Origin: a bacterium
Lineage (GTDB): Bacteria; Bdellovibrionota_C; UBA2361; RFPC01
Assembly: GCA_009926305.1 (NCBI GenBank)
Contig: RFPC01000019.1
Location: 1 to 37,650, forward strand
DNA length: 37,650 nucleotides
Direction of reading: 5' to 3'
A program made the translations under genes and the position numbers. Within the stretch, counting starts at the first letter, position 1; each line of letters opens with the position of its first letter. Shown here in pieces: positions 15,825 to 24,990 of this stretch. The notes below the pieces were generated by a model, which worked only from the letters and a program-made list of their open reading frames with translations, ran no database searches and was not told where the DNA came from.

Positions 15825-17867
15825 TTATGGTACGAATAGTTGCCAACTCTTTTGTGGATCTCTCAGGTTGGCTCCGACCGGAGTCCAGTTCGGATTGTTC
15901 CAATTTGGGATGATATCAATCGATACTATTGCTTGCTTTTCCCTATCATAGAAAGCTATTGAGACTCGGTCTTCCATTGTCCAGTCAAGGTTAGAGTTTA
16001 ATGATTTATGCTCAGAGAGTTTCTTTTCAAGGCTTTCTAAGACTTTTCCTTGCTGGCTCTTTGAGAGCGAAATATTCGTTACTATCGCCTCTTCATGCCT
16101 TCCAAGAAGATATCGGTCAACAATAGTCTCAAGCTTCTTTTCCACATCTTCGCGTTGTAGATACAAATTGTTTTTATCGTCTTCAGTAAGTTGAATTTCA
16201 GAATCTTTTTTGTTTAATTCTATCCACTTTTCTTTTGCCTCTTTTTCTTTCTCCGAATCTATTTCGCCAATTGTGGTTTCCAGTTGTCTAAGGGCTTGAG
16301 ATAGAACTGCAGCTTCTTGTAAGATTGCGGAAGCAATTGAATCTGGTTTAAAAGAATCTTGAAATATATCTTTTGCTTTTTCTTTCGTTATCTCCGTATT
16401 GTTAGCTATCAGATCATATAAACTGGGTTTATCCTCTGGTTTCTGTGGTTCCTCTTGTTCCTGTGACTCCTCTTGTTCCTGTGACTCCTCTTGTTCCTGT
16501 GACTCCTCTTGTTTCTGTGACTCCTCTTGTTTCTTAAGAAGCTCATTAATTTGAATATCAAATATATCTTTAGCAGTATCCCCGTTTACTGTTAAGTCTG
16601 TTTGTAGCTTTTGAGCTAGTTCATAAATCATTTGAGTTTTTTCTGCTTTAGAAAGTGTATCCCCCTGAAGCTTGTCTAGCGTCTCCTTGGCTGTTGTAGC
16701 AATGGATTCTTGTGAAATCGCGGACTCTTCTGTAGAGTTTTTTAAGGACATCCTTATTTGTTCCTCTAATTCTTCAGGAATTACTTCAATTCCATCAAAT
16801 CGTTCTCGGATTGCCTGTTTCTGGCTTTCAGAGAGTCCAGCGGTCAGTCGTTCGATATCTCGATACAAATTATCTTTATCGACTTGGCCGAATTCTTTCA
16901 TAACGGTATCAGCCACCAAGGCGGTGCTTGCTCCCAAGACAATAGGGTTCAGTCCGGTTTGACGACCAATGAGCATTGATATCCCCCCAATACCCCCAAA
17001 AAGTGCCGCGGTTCCTAAATGTTCCCACAAACCACTTGTTCGATATTGACTGGGGAGTTTGCTTAGTGCTTCTGTTAATTGTTCAGTAGTTCGAACCGCG
17101 TTAAAGCCGTCTAAGCCTTCGATAGTTCGTACGATATGATTCTTTAGATCATCACTTAATGGTTTTTCTTTCTTTTCATAGTGAGCTGTTAATTTTTCTT
17201 CGATGTAGTCGCTAAAAGACTGCTCTTTCAGTCCATGCTCTTCCAGTCGGTTCTTAAATTCACGTCGGATAAGATCTCCTTCACGCTTGCTTTGAATAGA
17301 ATTTAAAACCTGATAGACGGTAGTTATATCTCCAGTCTCAAGGGCATTTCCAATCATGTCCAAGCGGGATTGAGACAGCTTTATTTGTCGTTGGTACTCA
17401 GTTTTAAACTTAATATGATTTTGTTCCCTCGTTTCAAAATTGTCATTGCAGAGTATGCCTATAATATCCTCGTTAGAAAGTTCACCAGTGATGTGACGTT
17501 GAGCAATCTCTGACCATGATGCCTCTCCCTCAGGAGTTGGCAGCATCTCGTTGCCACTAAAGCCCGTGAGGATTTGTCTCAGCTGATCCTGTGAAGGAGC
17601 TGTCTTTAGGAAAGAATTAATAAAGGGATGTTCAAGCTCAGACATGAGCTTTGAATCATGCCCTGCCCCATAATCAATTAAGATTTCATTTCCATCAAAC
17701 TGGATATCTCCGAGCACAGCGTTGACTCTTGCAGTGGCACCATAGCCGAAGGGATCCGTTCGTTTGCTGACAGCTTCGCGATTAAATGCTCCCAATGTGC
17801 CAGGAGCATTTTCCTCTGGCTCATCAGAGACATCATGATGCCGTGGAGGTTGAAAAAGAGTAGACAT
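15825..17867 (-). CDS. Large protein of unknown function with QEESQE repeats (680 aa)
   Basis: No family recognised. Residues 1-60 contain a Gly/Phe segment (TDPFGYGATARVNAVLGD). Residues 165-225 and 330-378 are helical segments of similar pattern (for example LSESQKQAIRERFDG followed by EELEEQIRMSL), faintly like the annexin-type helical repeats in large deltaproteobacterial proteins. Residues 284-322 form two short hydrophobic stretches rich in Gly and Ala, long enough for a membrane hairpin. Residues 446-474 are a low-complexity Gln/Glu/Ser tract made by an 18-bp DNA repeat. The rest is charged and helical. There is one cysteine and no signal peptide, so any export would need a leaderless route. 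It is transcribed divergently from a glycine-zipper lipoprotein. Confidence 0.7.
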   Translation of the reverse strand: MSTLFQPPRHHDVSDEPEENAPGTLGAFNREAVSKRTDPFGYGATARVNAVLGDIQFDGNEILIDYGAGHDSKLMSELEHPFINSFLKTAPSQDQLRQILTGFSGNEMLPTPEGEASWSEIAQRHITGELSNEDIIGILCNDNFETREQNHIKFKTEYQRQIKLSQSRLDMIGNALETGDITTVYQVLNSIQSKREGDLIRREFKNRLEEHGLKEQSFSDYIEEKLTAHYEKKEKPLSDDLKNHIVRTIEGLDGFNAVRTTEQLTEALSKLPSQYRTSGLWEHLGTAALFGGIGGISMLIGRQTGLNPIVLGASTALVADTVMKEFGQVDKDNLYRDIERLTAGLSESQKQAIRERFDGIEVIPEELEEQIRMSLKNSTEESAISQESIATTAKETLDKLQGDTLSKAEKTQMIYELAQKLQTDLTVNGDTAKDIFDIQINELLKKQEESQKQEESQEQEESQEQEESQEQEEPQKPEDKPSLYDLIANNTEITKEKAKDIFQDSFKPDSIASAILQEAAVLSQALRQLETTIGEIDSEKEKEAKEKWIELNKKDSEIQLTEDDKNNLYLQREDVEKKLETIVDRYLLGRHEEAIVTNISLSKSQQGKVLESLEKKLSEHKSLNSNLDWTMEDRVSIAFYDREKQAIVSIDIIPNWNNPNWTPVGANLRDPQKSWQLFVP
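16451..16540. repeat. 18-bp tandem repeat inside the 680-aa gene
   Basis: Unit CCTCTTGTTCCTGTGACT occurs at 16451, 16469 and 16487 exactly, at 16505 with one change, and at 16523 as a partial copy; a decayed fragment precedes it at 16441. In frame it encodes QEESQE on the minus strand. Because the unit is a multiple of three, copy number can change without breaking the gene. Confidence 0.9.
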
Positions 17868-17911
17868 AATCCAAAACTAACCTTTCAGAGAGCCTGATTA
17901 AAAGAATCCAG

Positions 17912-18016
17912 CCCTGTATACGTATTATGCGGTTAAGAGTACGGGCGTGATGTTACGGGGTCTGAAATATTCGTAGGACATCTGTGAAATTAGAGAATCT
18001 AACTGTTTATACAGGG
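17912..18016. promoter_or_regulatory. Spaced inverted repeat between divergent genes
   Basis: CCCTGTATA (17912-17920) and TATACAGGG (18008-18016) are perfect 9-base inverted arms 87 bp apart, in the 241-bp region separating the starts of the 680-residue protein and the lipoprotein. A shared regulator binding two half-sites is possible; the spacing is too long for a simple operator. Confidence 0.25.
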
Positions 18017-18108
18017 GGTTATGTTCTTTCGGAAAAAACAGAAGATTCTGTTACTCCTCCCGAAAAAACCTCATAACAAGAGAAGGAAAGAATGTACAGG
18101 AGTAATGA

Positions 18109-18552
18109 ATGAGGTCCTTTTTGTTCACCATGAGTATGTTGGGTCTTATCCTCAGCTTTGGGACGGGATGTGCCCTTTCACGAACAGAACCGCGTGATGT
18201 TGCCAAGGTGGGTGCTGTACGGGGAGGCCTTGCTGGTGCAGGCACCGGTGCACTGATTGGTGCAGTTATTCCAGCAGGAGATGTCGCGGCAAGCGCTTTA
18301 CTTGGTGCCACGATAGGTGCCCCAGCAGGAGCTTTGCTTGCGTACTATGCCGTTTCTTCCGAAAATGATCGTGAACTGGCGAAGCTAGATCGAGCTATCG
18401 ACAATAACGCAGAAGAGTTAAGGAGAAAACGGTTAGAGTTGATTGAGATGAGACGCCAGGTAAATGATGAAAGCGCCTTAATATCTCCAGATCCGTCACG
18501 AAAAGTATACGATCCTTTTCCAGGAGCAACACTCGGACGCTCTCGCCCTTAA
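18109..18552 (+). CDS. Glycine-zipper lipoprotein (147 aa)
   Basis: The signal ends FGTGC, so Cys21 is lipidated. Residues 36-78 form a Gly/Ala-rich hydrophobic region with GxxxG spacing (GGLAGAGTGALIGAVIP, then ALLGATIGAPAGALLAYY), the glycine-zipper fold seen in outer membrane lipoproteins of the YMGG/SlyB type. A charged helix with RRKRLELIEMRRQ follows, then a Pro-rich tail. AGGAG six bases before ATG 18109 fixes the start. It is divergent from the 680-residue protein and converges with metK. The role is probably structural in the envelope. Confidence 0.7.
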   Translation: MRSFLFTMSMLGLILSFGTGCALSRTEPRDVAKVGAVRGGLAGAGTGALIGAVIPAGDVAASALLGATIGAPAGALLAYYAVSSENDRELAKLDRAIDNNAEELRRKRLELIEMRRQVNDESALISPDPSRKVYDPFPGATLGRSRP

Positions 18553-18631
18553 CTTCCTATTTCGCGATAAATGATATTCGACGTGCTGCCCTAGTTTTCG
18601 GAATATACCTCTTTGAATTTGGTCATTCTCT

Positions 18632-19801
18632 TTAGAGCAGCGCCTGAAGCTCAGACGTTTTATCAAGTTTTTCCCAACTAAAGTGACCGTCTTTCGTCGC
18701 TTCTCTACCAAAGTGACCATAAGCTGCAGTCGCTGCATAAATGGGATTTAAGAGATTTAGCGAATCAATGATTCCCCTCGGAGTAAGGGAGAAGTTTTCT
18801 CTTACTGCCGATTCGATTTTCTCTTCAGAAACTTTGCCGGTACCAAAGGTGTCTACTAAAACTGATACTGGTTCAGCTACTCCAATCGCATACGCAAGCT
18901 GTACCTCAGCCTTATCAGCAAGCCCAGCAGCCACGATATTCTTTGCGACATAACGACACATATAAGCAGCAGAGCGGTCTACTTTTGAGGGGTCTTTCCC
19001 TGAAAATGCACCTCCACCATGTCGGCTGTATCCTCCATAGGTGTCAACAATTATTTTTCGACCGGTAAGTCCTGCATCTCCTACCGGACCTCCGATGACA
19101 AAATTTCCAGTCGGATTGATTAGGTAAGTGGTGTCTTCAGACAAGAGGTGTTCTGGAACGATTTTCTTTACAACAGTCTCTATGACGTACCTTGAAAGTT
19201 GTTGTTGATTGTATCCCTCCTGGTGTTGCGTGGAGATAACAACACAGTCAACATGTACTGGACTACCATTTTCATAGCGGACCGTAACTTGAGATTTAGA
19301 ATCTGGCTTTAGGTAATGTTCTCCAGCTTTTCGTTGAAGTGCAAGCTCATGGACAAGGCGATGTGAGAGTGAGATAGGGAGTGGCATGTATTCTGGCGTT
19401 TCATTGCAGGCAAAGCCAAACATTAATCCCTGATCTCCTGCGCCCTGTTCTTTGAAAGCGCCCTCACCTTCCGTAACTCCCTGACTAATATCGGGAGACT
19501 GTGCGTTTATAAAAGTAAGTATCTCACACGAAGAGTGATCAAAACCAAGTACAGGATCCGTATAGCCAATCTTCTGGATCGTTTCCCGAACAATATCTTC
19601 ATAGGCTACGGAGTGATTCGACGTAATTTCGCCAGCGAGTACGACTACTCCATTTTTCACGAGGGTCTCACATGCGACCCGGCTGTTTCTGTCTCCTGCC
19701 AAGTGTGCATCGAGTATTGCATCGCTTATCTGATCACAGACTTTATCTGGATGACCCTCTGAAACGGATTCTGAAGTAAAAAGATATGTTCGATGATTCA
19801 C
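18632..19801 (-). CDS. metK: S-adenosylmethionine synthetase (389 aa)
   Basis: Makes S-adenosylmethionine from methionine and ATP in the cytoplasm. Recognised by [13 protein letters not shown] at the N-terminus, [16 protein letters not shown] in the middle, and [19 protein letters not shown], the substrate-loop motifs of the family. Length is normal. The start is GTG 19801 with an AAGGG about ten bases upstream. The 170-bp leader upstream does not show a SAM riboswitch that I can recognise. It lies last in the minus-strand block, after rapZ, and supplies the methyl donor used by trmB and the DNA methyltransferase in this window. Confidence 0.97.
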   Translation of the reverse strand: MNHRTYLFTSESVSEGHPDKVCDQISDAILDAHLAGDRNSRVACETLVKNGVVVLAGEITSNHSVAYEDIVRETIQKIGYTDPVLGFDHSSCEILTFINAQSPDISQGVTEGEGAFKEQGAGDQGLMFGFACNETPEYMPLPISLSHRLVHELALQRKAGEHYLKPDSKSQVTVRYENGSPVHVDCVVISTQHQEGYNQQQLSRYVIETVVKKIVPEHLLSEDTTYLINPTGNFVIGGPVGDAGLTGRKIIVDTYGGYSRHGGGAFSGKDPSKVDRSAAYMCRYVAKNIVAAGLADKAEVQLAYAIGVAEPVSVLVDTFGTGKVSEEKIESAVRENFSLTPRGIIDSLNLLNPIYAATAAYGHFGREATKDGHFSWEKLDKTSELQALL

Positions 19802-19974
19802 GACGATATTCCCTTTGATAATTCCTGTCTTTCTGGATCGAGGTTTACTACGACTGCAAAGTTGATTTGTAATCTCGTAAGAATCCTAAAATTTTTCGCA
19901 TAGGTCAAGGCAGATGCCATTGGCTGTGTCGATGAGAGGGAGACAAATTGTGCACTCAGCGGCTCGCTACTCGA

Positions 19975-20925
19975 CTAGCTCTTTTCTCGATCTCTATCGG
20001 TGCTCCTAATATCACATTGAGCACTGGAAAGCCGTGCTGCGAGTTCTTGAGCAATTGCCACAGAGCGATGTTTGCCTCCAGTGCAGCCGATTCCGATGTT
20101 TAAATATGCCTTTCCCTCATGAATATAGTGAGGGAGGAGAAACTCAAGCAAGTTAAGATAGCGTTCTATAAACTCTTGCGTCACGGTAGAGCCAAGAACG
20201 TATTCTTTTACAGGCGCATCTCGGCCAGTCAGAGGACGAAGCTGCTCGTCAAAATGAGGATTGGGAAGGAATCGGACGTCAATAATGAGATCGCAGTCGG
20301 TTGGGGCGCCAAACTTGAAACCGAATGACTGAAAGTGAACTTGTAGCTTTCTTCCTTGCTGTTTGTGGAAGGAGGCTATTGTGGAGCTGATTTGCCGTCT
20401 GAGATCGTGCGGAGAGAGTCTAGAGGAGTCAATGATAACGCTTGCCCGCTCTTTTAGTGGGTGGAGTAGGGTCCGTTCCCACTCGATGGCCTCTGGTAAC
20501 GAGGTGACAGACAAGGACATATTATTTTCAGAAGTCGGGGGAGGATTTGAGGAGAGTGCAGGATGCGGACGTCGTGTCTCGCTGTACCGTTTTTGTAGTG
20601 TCTGGGAGTCAGTATCGAGGAAAATTATTTGCCATGAGGGAGAGTCTTGTGGCAAGTCCTCTATAAATTCAATGAATTGCTCTCGTTGTTCCTCTGAGAT
20701 GATATCTAACAGGACACTTGTTTTTTTAAATCGCGTTGGATTGCTACGAGACAGGGAAAGAAAGTTTGGTAGGAGTGCTATGGGAAGATTATCAATCGAG
20801 TAATACCCTTCATCTGAAAATGCTCTATTCGCACTAGACTTTCCAGCTCCTGAAAGTCCAATAAGAAGAACGAGGCTCTCAATATGTTGTATGTCCTCAG
20901 AAAATGGTATCGAAGAAGATGGCAT
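19975..20925 (-). CDS. rapZ: RapZ/YvcJ nucleotide-binding protein (316 aa)
   Basis: P-loop protein. Walker A is GLSGAGKSS (23-31), followed by the family signature YYSIDNLP, and the C-terminal domain has GIGCTGGKHRSVAIAQ. In E. coli RapZ controls glucosamine-6-phosphate synthase through small RNAs and RNase E; in other phyla the partner is less clear. At 316 residues it is about 30 longer than E. coli RapZ, with an extra 15 at the N-terminus and a Ser/Pro-rich insertion near residue 130 (NPPPTSENN). The neighbours hpf and rpoN match the conserved rpoN cluster, but ptsN is absent. Confidence 0.93.
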   Translation of the reverse strand: MPSSSIPFSEDIQHIESLVLLIGLSGAGKSSANRAFSDEGYYSIDNLPIALLPNFLSLSRSNPTRFKKTSVLLDIISEEQREQFIEFIEDLPQDSPSWQIIFLDTDSQTLQKRYSETRRPHPALSSNPPPTSENNMSLSVTSLPEAIEWERTLLHPLKERASVIIDSSRLSPHDLRRQISSTIASFHKQQGRKLQVHFQSFGFKFGAPTDCDLIIDVRFLPNPHFDEQLRPLTGRDAPVKEYVLGSTVTQEFIERYLNLLEFLLPHYIHEGKAYLNIGIGCTGGKHRSVAIAQELAARLSSAQCDIRSTDRDREKS

Positions 20926-21200
20926 GAACGTGATGGAACTCGTAGTAAGACAGTTAATTCAACGGCGGATGATAATTACCAGTGTATGATCTTAGTCTGG
21001 TCTCGTCACCTTTAAAAGAATTCTTTTGCTCAGGAATCGAGCGCAGCAGATGCTACTAGCCAACGAGTCGATAGTTGAAGTTTTCTCACCTAAAGCTGGG
21101 CGCCTCTTCAGGTTCCGTTTGTCAGGCACTTCAAAGTTCAAGTAGGACTGCTATACCTTGGGTAAAGCGACTCCATTCGCACCTCTGTTCAATAGAGAGG

Positions 21201-21518
21201 CTATCGTGCCGTGTGATTTGTCATTTTTTCTTTGTGCCGGCGCATCTGGCTTCCTAGCGAATCAACAAGCTTATCTATTGATGCATACAAATTCTCACAT
21301 TCTTCTCTACAAGCGAAATCTGCGCCATCTACATGAAATGAAATATCAGCCGTATGTCTATTCTTTTCTACGAGTAGCACCAAGTGTGCTTCAACATCGT
21401 GATGAATAAACTTTTTTAGGCAGTTTGCTATTTTCTCATTGGCATAGGCTTTAATAGGTTCAGTGGACTCAGTATTTCGGAAATTAATATTGAGATTAAC
21501 AACTTTTGACTGAACCAT
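21201..21518 (-). CDS. hpf: Ribosome hibernation promoting factor, short form (105 aa)
   Basis: Binds the decoding region of idle 30S subunits and helps form inactive ribosome dimers. The beta-alpha-beta layout is clear: a VNLNINFRNTE strand, a basic helix with KAYANEKIANCLKKF, and the DLYEAID-like motif here as NLYASIDKLVDSLGSQMRRHK. Its length is that of short HPF/YfiA proteins. GGAGG four bases before ATG 21518 fixes the start. It follows rpoN in the usual order. Confidence 0.93.
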   Translation of the reverse strand: MVQSKVVNLNINFRNTESTEPIKAYANEKIANCLKKFIHHDVEAHLVLLVEKNRHTADISFHVDGADFACREECENLYASIDKLVDSLGSQMRRHKEKMTNHTAR

Positions 21519-21638
21519 ATTGCCTCCTTTAGGTGATAGAAAACTCTAGTTTTTATTGTAACGTATTTTTCGGAAATGAGAATAAGAATCATGAGTAGAA
21601 AATAACAAAAGCTAATGATATGAGCCCTATTTGGGGTC

Positions 21639-23096
21639 TTAACATACCCGTTTTCTTCGAGAAGAGGAGGCAATCCCTAGGCTTTCTCGGTATTTTGCTA
21701 CTGTTCTCCGTGCGATTTGAACGTCATCTCCCTCTAACATCTCAACAATTTTCTGATCGCTGATAGGTTTTTTAGGGTTCTCTTCAGCAATAATTTGGCG
21801 TATTCGCTCCTTGACGCTAGATGAAGAAATCTCTCCATTGCCGGTCTTAATACCTGGTGTGAAGAAGAATTTTAACTCATATACACCTTGAGGGGTATGA
21901 ACATACTTATTTGTCGTGACCCGACTAATGGTGGATTCGTGCATGCCGATATCGTCTGCAATATCTTTAAGTACTAGTGGCTTTAGTCGCTCGATTCCAT
22001 AGGTAAGAAACTCTTTCTGATATTTTACTATGCTCTCTGTGACCTTGTAGATCGTTTGTTGACGCTGATGAATGCTCTTGATGAGCCAAGAAGCAGACTT
22101 GAGCTTGTCATTAAGATAAACTTTGTTTTCTGGCTCGTTTTCACTGGCGCGCTTGAGTGCCTCTAGATAGTACGGACTTACCCGTAGTTTTGGTAAACCG
22201 TCTTCATTCAGCGAGATAACCCATTCGCCTCCGACGGAATAAACGTAAATATCCGGCACAACATATCGTGTTTCTTCTTCGGCGAATTGCCGTCCAGGTC
22301 TTGGCTCGAGAGCAAGGATAACTTTTACGGCAGCATGAACTTCAGATAATTCAACCCCCTCTTCCTTTGCTATCAAGTCATAGCGCCGGCGCTCGAGCTT
22401 GTCTAAATGCCGGTCTACCATTTTCGCAGCAAGTGACTCTTCTAGTCCGAGATCTTCGAGTTGAAAAAGTAGACATTCACCGAGATTTCTTGCGAATGCA
22501 CCTGCCGGCTCCAGATCTCTCAGTGTTTCCCGAATAACGGAATGAACTTGCTCAGGGGTGCTATGGGAAAGTTCAGCAATCTCTTCATAGGTTAGGGTAA
22601 GGAAACCATTCGGGTCTATATTTCCCAGTATATTTATAATGATTTCTTTATCTTCTTGCTGAACATCACTCATGCGAATCTGAGAGAGGAGAAATTCTCG
22701 AAATGTTATCTCCTTGCTGAGAGTGGCTTCAAGCGATGGTTGATCTTTATCACCTGAGACCTCGCGAGTTCCCGCGCTACTGCTATAGTCTCCCAGGTTC
22801 TCGAGGTAGCGTTCCCAGTCTACGGGGCTATCTTGAGGTTCTAGTCCAGTTACAGTATGAAGCTCCCCAGAGGTATCATCAACGTCACTCGATGTTGCCT
22901 CTCTTGGAAGTGGCTCATCATCGGCACCATCTTCTTCTCGTATTTCCTCTAGAACCGGATTTTCCAGAAGTTCTTGTTGTATTGCATCAATGTATTCTAG
23001 TCGTCCCAGTTGTAGCAGCTTGATAGCTTGCTGCAACTGGGGAGTCATCATCAGTGACTGACTCATTTTTTGGACAAGTTTTGCTTGTAGTGCCAT
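21639..23096 (-). CDS. rpoN: RNA polymerase sigma-54 factor (485 aa)
   Basis: Directs RNA polymerase to -24/-12 promoters that need AAA+ activators. Region I is the Gln/Leu-rich start (SQSLMMTPQLQQAIKLLQL). An acidic region II occupies about residues 55-115. The core-binding and DNA-binding parts follow, with the helix-turn-helix GMHESTISRVTTNKYVHTP near residue 385 and the RpoN box ARRTVAKYRE at 462-471. No activator gene and no clear -24/-12 promoter was found in the window. It lies between lptB and hpf, as in many proteobacteria, with a 325-bp gap before it. Confidence 0.97.
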   Translation of the reverse strand: MALQAKLVQKMSQSLMMTPQLQQAIKLLQLGRLEYIDAIQQELLENPVLEEIREEDGADDEPLPREATSSDVDDTSGELHTVTGLEPQDSPVDWERYLENLGDYSSSAGTREVSGDKDQPSLEATLSKEITFREFLLSQIRMSDVQQEDKEIIINILGNIDPNGFLTLTYEEIAELSHSTPEQVHSVIRETLRDLEPAGAFARNLGECLLFQLEDLGLEESLAAKMVDRHLDKLERRRYDLIAKEEGVELSEVHAAVKVILALEPRPGRQFAEEETRYVVPDIYVYSVGGEWVISLNEDGLPKLRVSPYYLEALKRASENEPENKVYLNDKLKSASWLIKSIHQRQQTIYKVTESIVKYQKEFLTYGIERLKPLVLKDIADDIGMHESTISRVTTNKYVHTPQGVYELKFFFTPGIKTGNGEISSSSVKERIRQIIAEENPKKPISDQKIVEMLEGDDVQIARRTVAKYRESLGIASSSRRKRVC

Positions 23097-23421
23097 ACGC
23101 TTCCGAAAAACCTCTTTCTTCCTAGCCTCTTAAGGAAACCCTAATGACATCCAGTTAAGAGAGCGCTCTTGTCTTTCCAATTGAATGCCTCTCTTTTGAT
23201 GTTTCTGTCTAGGATAGAGTGCGGAAAACAGGAGAAAACTATGCCAATTCTCCTAATATGCTGATAATACATCGAAAATCCATAGAACGATTGTAACAGT
23301 GGTGTCTTTTTCATGTGACAAATGGCTGGTGTAAGAGCATGCGGAGGAGGGAAAGCAGAGTGTTCGGGTATCGTAGTGGAAGAGAGAGGACTCTTTGAGT
23401 TGATAGGACGACTTCACTCTC
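23097..23421. other. Gap between lptB and rpoN
   Basis: The 325 bp contain a hairpin (23230-23254) that could end the lptB transcript, and presumably the rpoN promoter nearer to 23100. A 57-codon frame (23141-23314, minus) starting MKKTPLLQ spans the hairpin, but it has no ribosome binding site and I do not call it. Nothing else was recognised. Confidence 0.5.
23230..23254 (-). terminator. Possible terminator after lptB
   Basis: AGGAGAA (23230-23236) and TTCTCCT (23248-23254) form a perfect 7-bp stem with an 11-base loop. The minus-strand RNA then continues GTTTTCC. It is about 170 bp past the lptB stop. Confidence 0.45.
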
Positions 23422-24153
23422 TTAATTGAGCACAAAGCCTTCTCCAAGATAATACTTTTGCGCATCTGGATTCGAAGCGATTTCTTTCGGGCTACCTTCA
23501 ACCATGACCTTGCCGTCTACTAAAATATAAGCACGATCACAAATCCCTAGAGTCTCACGCACATTATGGTCAGTAATCAGAGTTCCAATGCCCTGATTCC
23601 GTAATCCGTCTATAATAATTTGCAGATCTCCTACTGCTATTGGATCGATACCAGCGAAGGGCTCGTCGAGAAGTAAAAAAAATGGATTCAGTGCAAGTGC
23701 TCGAGCAATTTCCACTCGCCGACGTTCGCCACCTGAGAGAGCACTGGCTAAGCTGGTACGCAGCTCTGCTACTCCTAGCATCTCCAACAACTCTTCAAGA
23801 CGTTCTTTACGACTATTATCCGTAGCGAGTGTTGGAATTGTCTCCAATATCGCCATGATATTTTGCTCAACAGTCAGCTTTCGAAAGACAGAGGGCTCTT
23901 GAGGAAGATATCCTATACCCTTCCGCGCCCTCTCATAGACTGGTTGTTGAGAGACATCTTCACCATCAAGTAAGACTCTTCCAGAGGTTGGAGCTACCAG
24001 TCCAACACACATATAGAAGCTTGTGGTTTTCCCAGCACCATTGGGTCCCAGGAGGCCTACGGTTTCTCCTGAATGAACAGAAAGAGAAACGCCCCGCACA
24101 ACAGGTCGTTTAGCGTAGCTCTTTGTTATGGCTTCTGCTGCTAGCGTGTGCAT
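23422..24153 (-). CDS. lptB: LPS export ABC transporter ATPase (243 aa)
   Basis: Cytoplasmic motor of the LptB2FG machine that extracts LPS from the inner membrane and drives it across the Lpt bridge. Walker A is GPNGAGKTT (36-44), the Q-loop is in [16 protein letters not shown], the signature is [15 protein letters not shown], Walker B is [14 protein letters not shown], and the switch is TDHNVRETL. The last three are characteristic of LptB. Upstream lie the yceI-like and HAD genes, which separate it from lptA and lptC; lptF and lptG are not in the window. Confidence 0.95.
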   Translation of the reverse strand: MHTLAAEAITKSYAKRPVVRGVSLSVHSGETVGLLGPNGAGKTTSFYMCVGLVAPTSGRVLLDGEDVSQQPVYERARKGIGYLPQEPSVFRKLTVEQNIMAILETIPTLATDNSRKERLEELLEMLGVAELRTSLASALSGGERRRVEIARALALNPFFLLLDEPFAGIDPIAVGDLQIIIDGLRNQGIGTLITDHNVRETLGICDRAYILVDGKVMVEGSPKEIASNPDAQKYYLGEGFVLN

Positions 24154-24261
24154 CTGCTCTCTCTTATGTCCACAATCTCCAACATAGGGAAATTCTATGC
24201 CTGTACACTAACTCGAGTCAGCTATAAACGAAAGCCATGCAGCATCTTTCGTGAGGATTCA

Positions 24262-24897
24262 CTAAGATGGAAGAGTTACAATATTGACTTCAATTTCTAT
24301 ATCATCATAGATCAGTTTGTCACCGAGGATGGCGGGATCAAACCACTTTCCTGAGTTATATCGAATCTCCCACTTTGTTCTATCAATAGTTGCGGTGCCT
24401 TTTGCTGTATAGATCCCTTTGTCTTCGATAATAGAAGCTGTCAGAGTAACAGGAAGAGAGATTCCCTTTATTGAAAGATTGCCATTAATCAGAGTTGAAT
24501 GTTCACCGCCTTTTTTCGCATTACTTATTGAGAAAACTCCCTCGGGAAATTTCGATACATTAAAAAAGTCTTCTGATTTTAAATGGTCTTCTAATTTCTT
24601 TCTCCACTTCGGACTTTCTATATCCTCATTTTCTATTGTCTGCATATTAATTACGAAGTTGCCACCGATGATAGCGCCTTCAGATAGTGTCACGGCACCA
24701 GATTTTAGCTTTACGATTCCATTATGTTGTCCAGCTAACTTTTTGCCGAGCCATTTTACTGAACTTTGCGCAGTATCAATTTTGAGTACCGTTTTATCTT
24801 CTGCTTGCGCGAGTTGAGGCAAATGTAAAAATCCAAAAGCAGCCAAAGCGAAGATTGTTATGAAGAATAGATTTCGGAAAAAAGAGGAGTTTTTCAT
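24262..24897 (-). CDS. YceI-family periplasmic protein (211 aa)
   Basis: A lipocalin-like barrel that in known members binds a polyisoprenoid chain. A signal peptide (residues 1-32) ends AQA before EDKTVLKID. The mature part shows the family pattern: SSVKWLGKK, then GGNFVINMQTIENED, LKSEDFFNVSKFPEGVFSI and GNLSIKGISLPVT. The ATG at 24897 has AAGGA six bases upstream and is chosen over an earlier Met 23 codons before. It sits in the lpt cluster between the HAD phosphatase and lptB, which is not a usual place for yceI; a role in envelope lipid handling is plausible but unproved. Confidence 0.88.
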   Translation of the reverse strand: MKNSSFFRNLFFITIFALAAFGFLHLPQLAQAEDKTVLKIDTAQSSVKWLGKKLAGQHNGIVKLKSGAVTLSEGAIIGGNFVINMQTIENEDIESPKWRKKLEDHLKSEDFFNVSKFPEGVFSISNAKKGGEHSTLINGNLSIKGISLPVTLTASIIEDKGIYTAKGTATIDRTKWEIRYNSGKWFDPAILGDKLIYDDIEIEVNIVTLPS

Positions 24898-24990
24898 TGT
24901 AATCCTTTCTAATGACACTATGGGGAGTAGTCTTCCACACGCGAAAGGATAATTCCACCTCTTCATTGGGAGGGAATAAGAAAGCGAAAT

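Noticed and set aside
19802-19974. Possible SAM riboswitch in the metK leader.
   Set aside because: No conserved SAM-I, SAM-II or SAH motif could be recognised, and no terminator-antiterminator pair was seen.
21014-21027. Palindrome AAAAGAATTCTTTT between hpf and rapZ.
   Set aside because: Almost entirely A/T; such palindromes are common and no linked feature supports an operator.
23141-23314. 57-codon frame starting MKKTPLLQ between lptB and rpoN.
   Set aside because: No ribosome binding site, and it runs through the likely lptB terminator hairpin.
23253-23501. 82-codon frame overlapping the end of lptB.
   Set aside because: Out of frame with lptB and composition follows from it; shadow frame.
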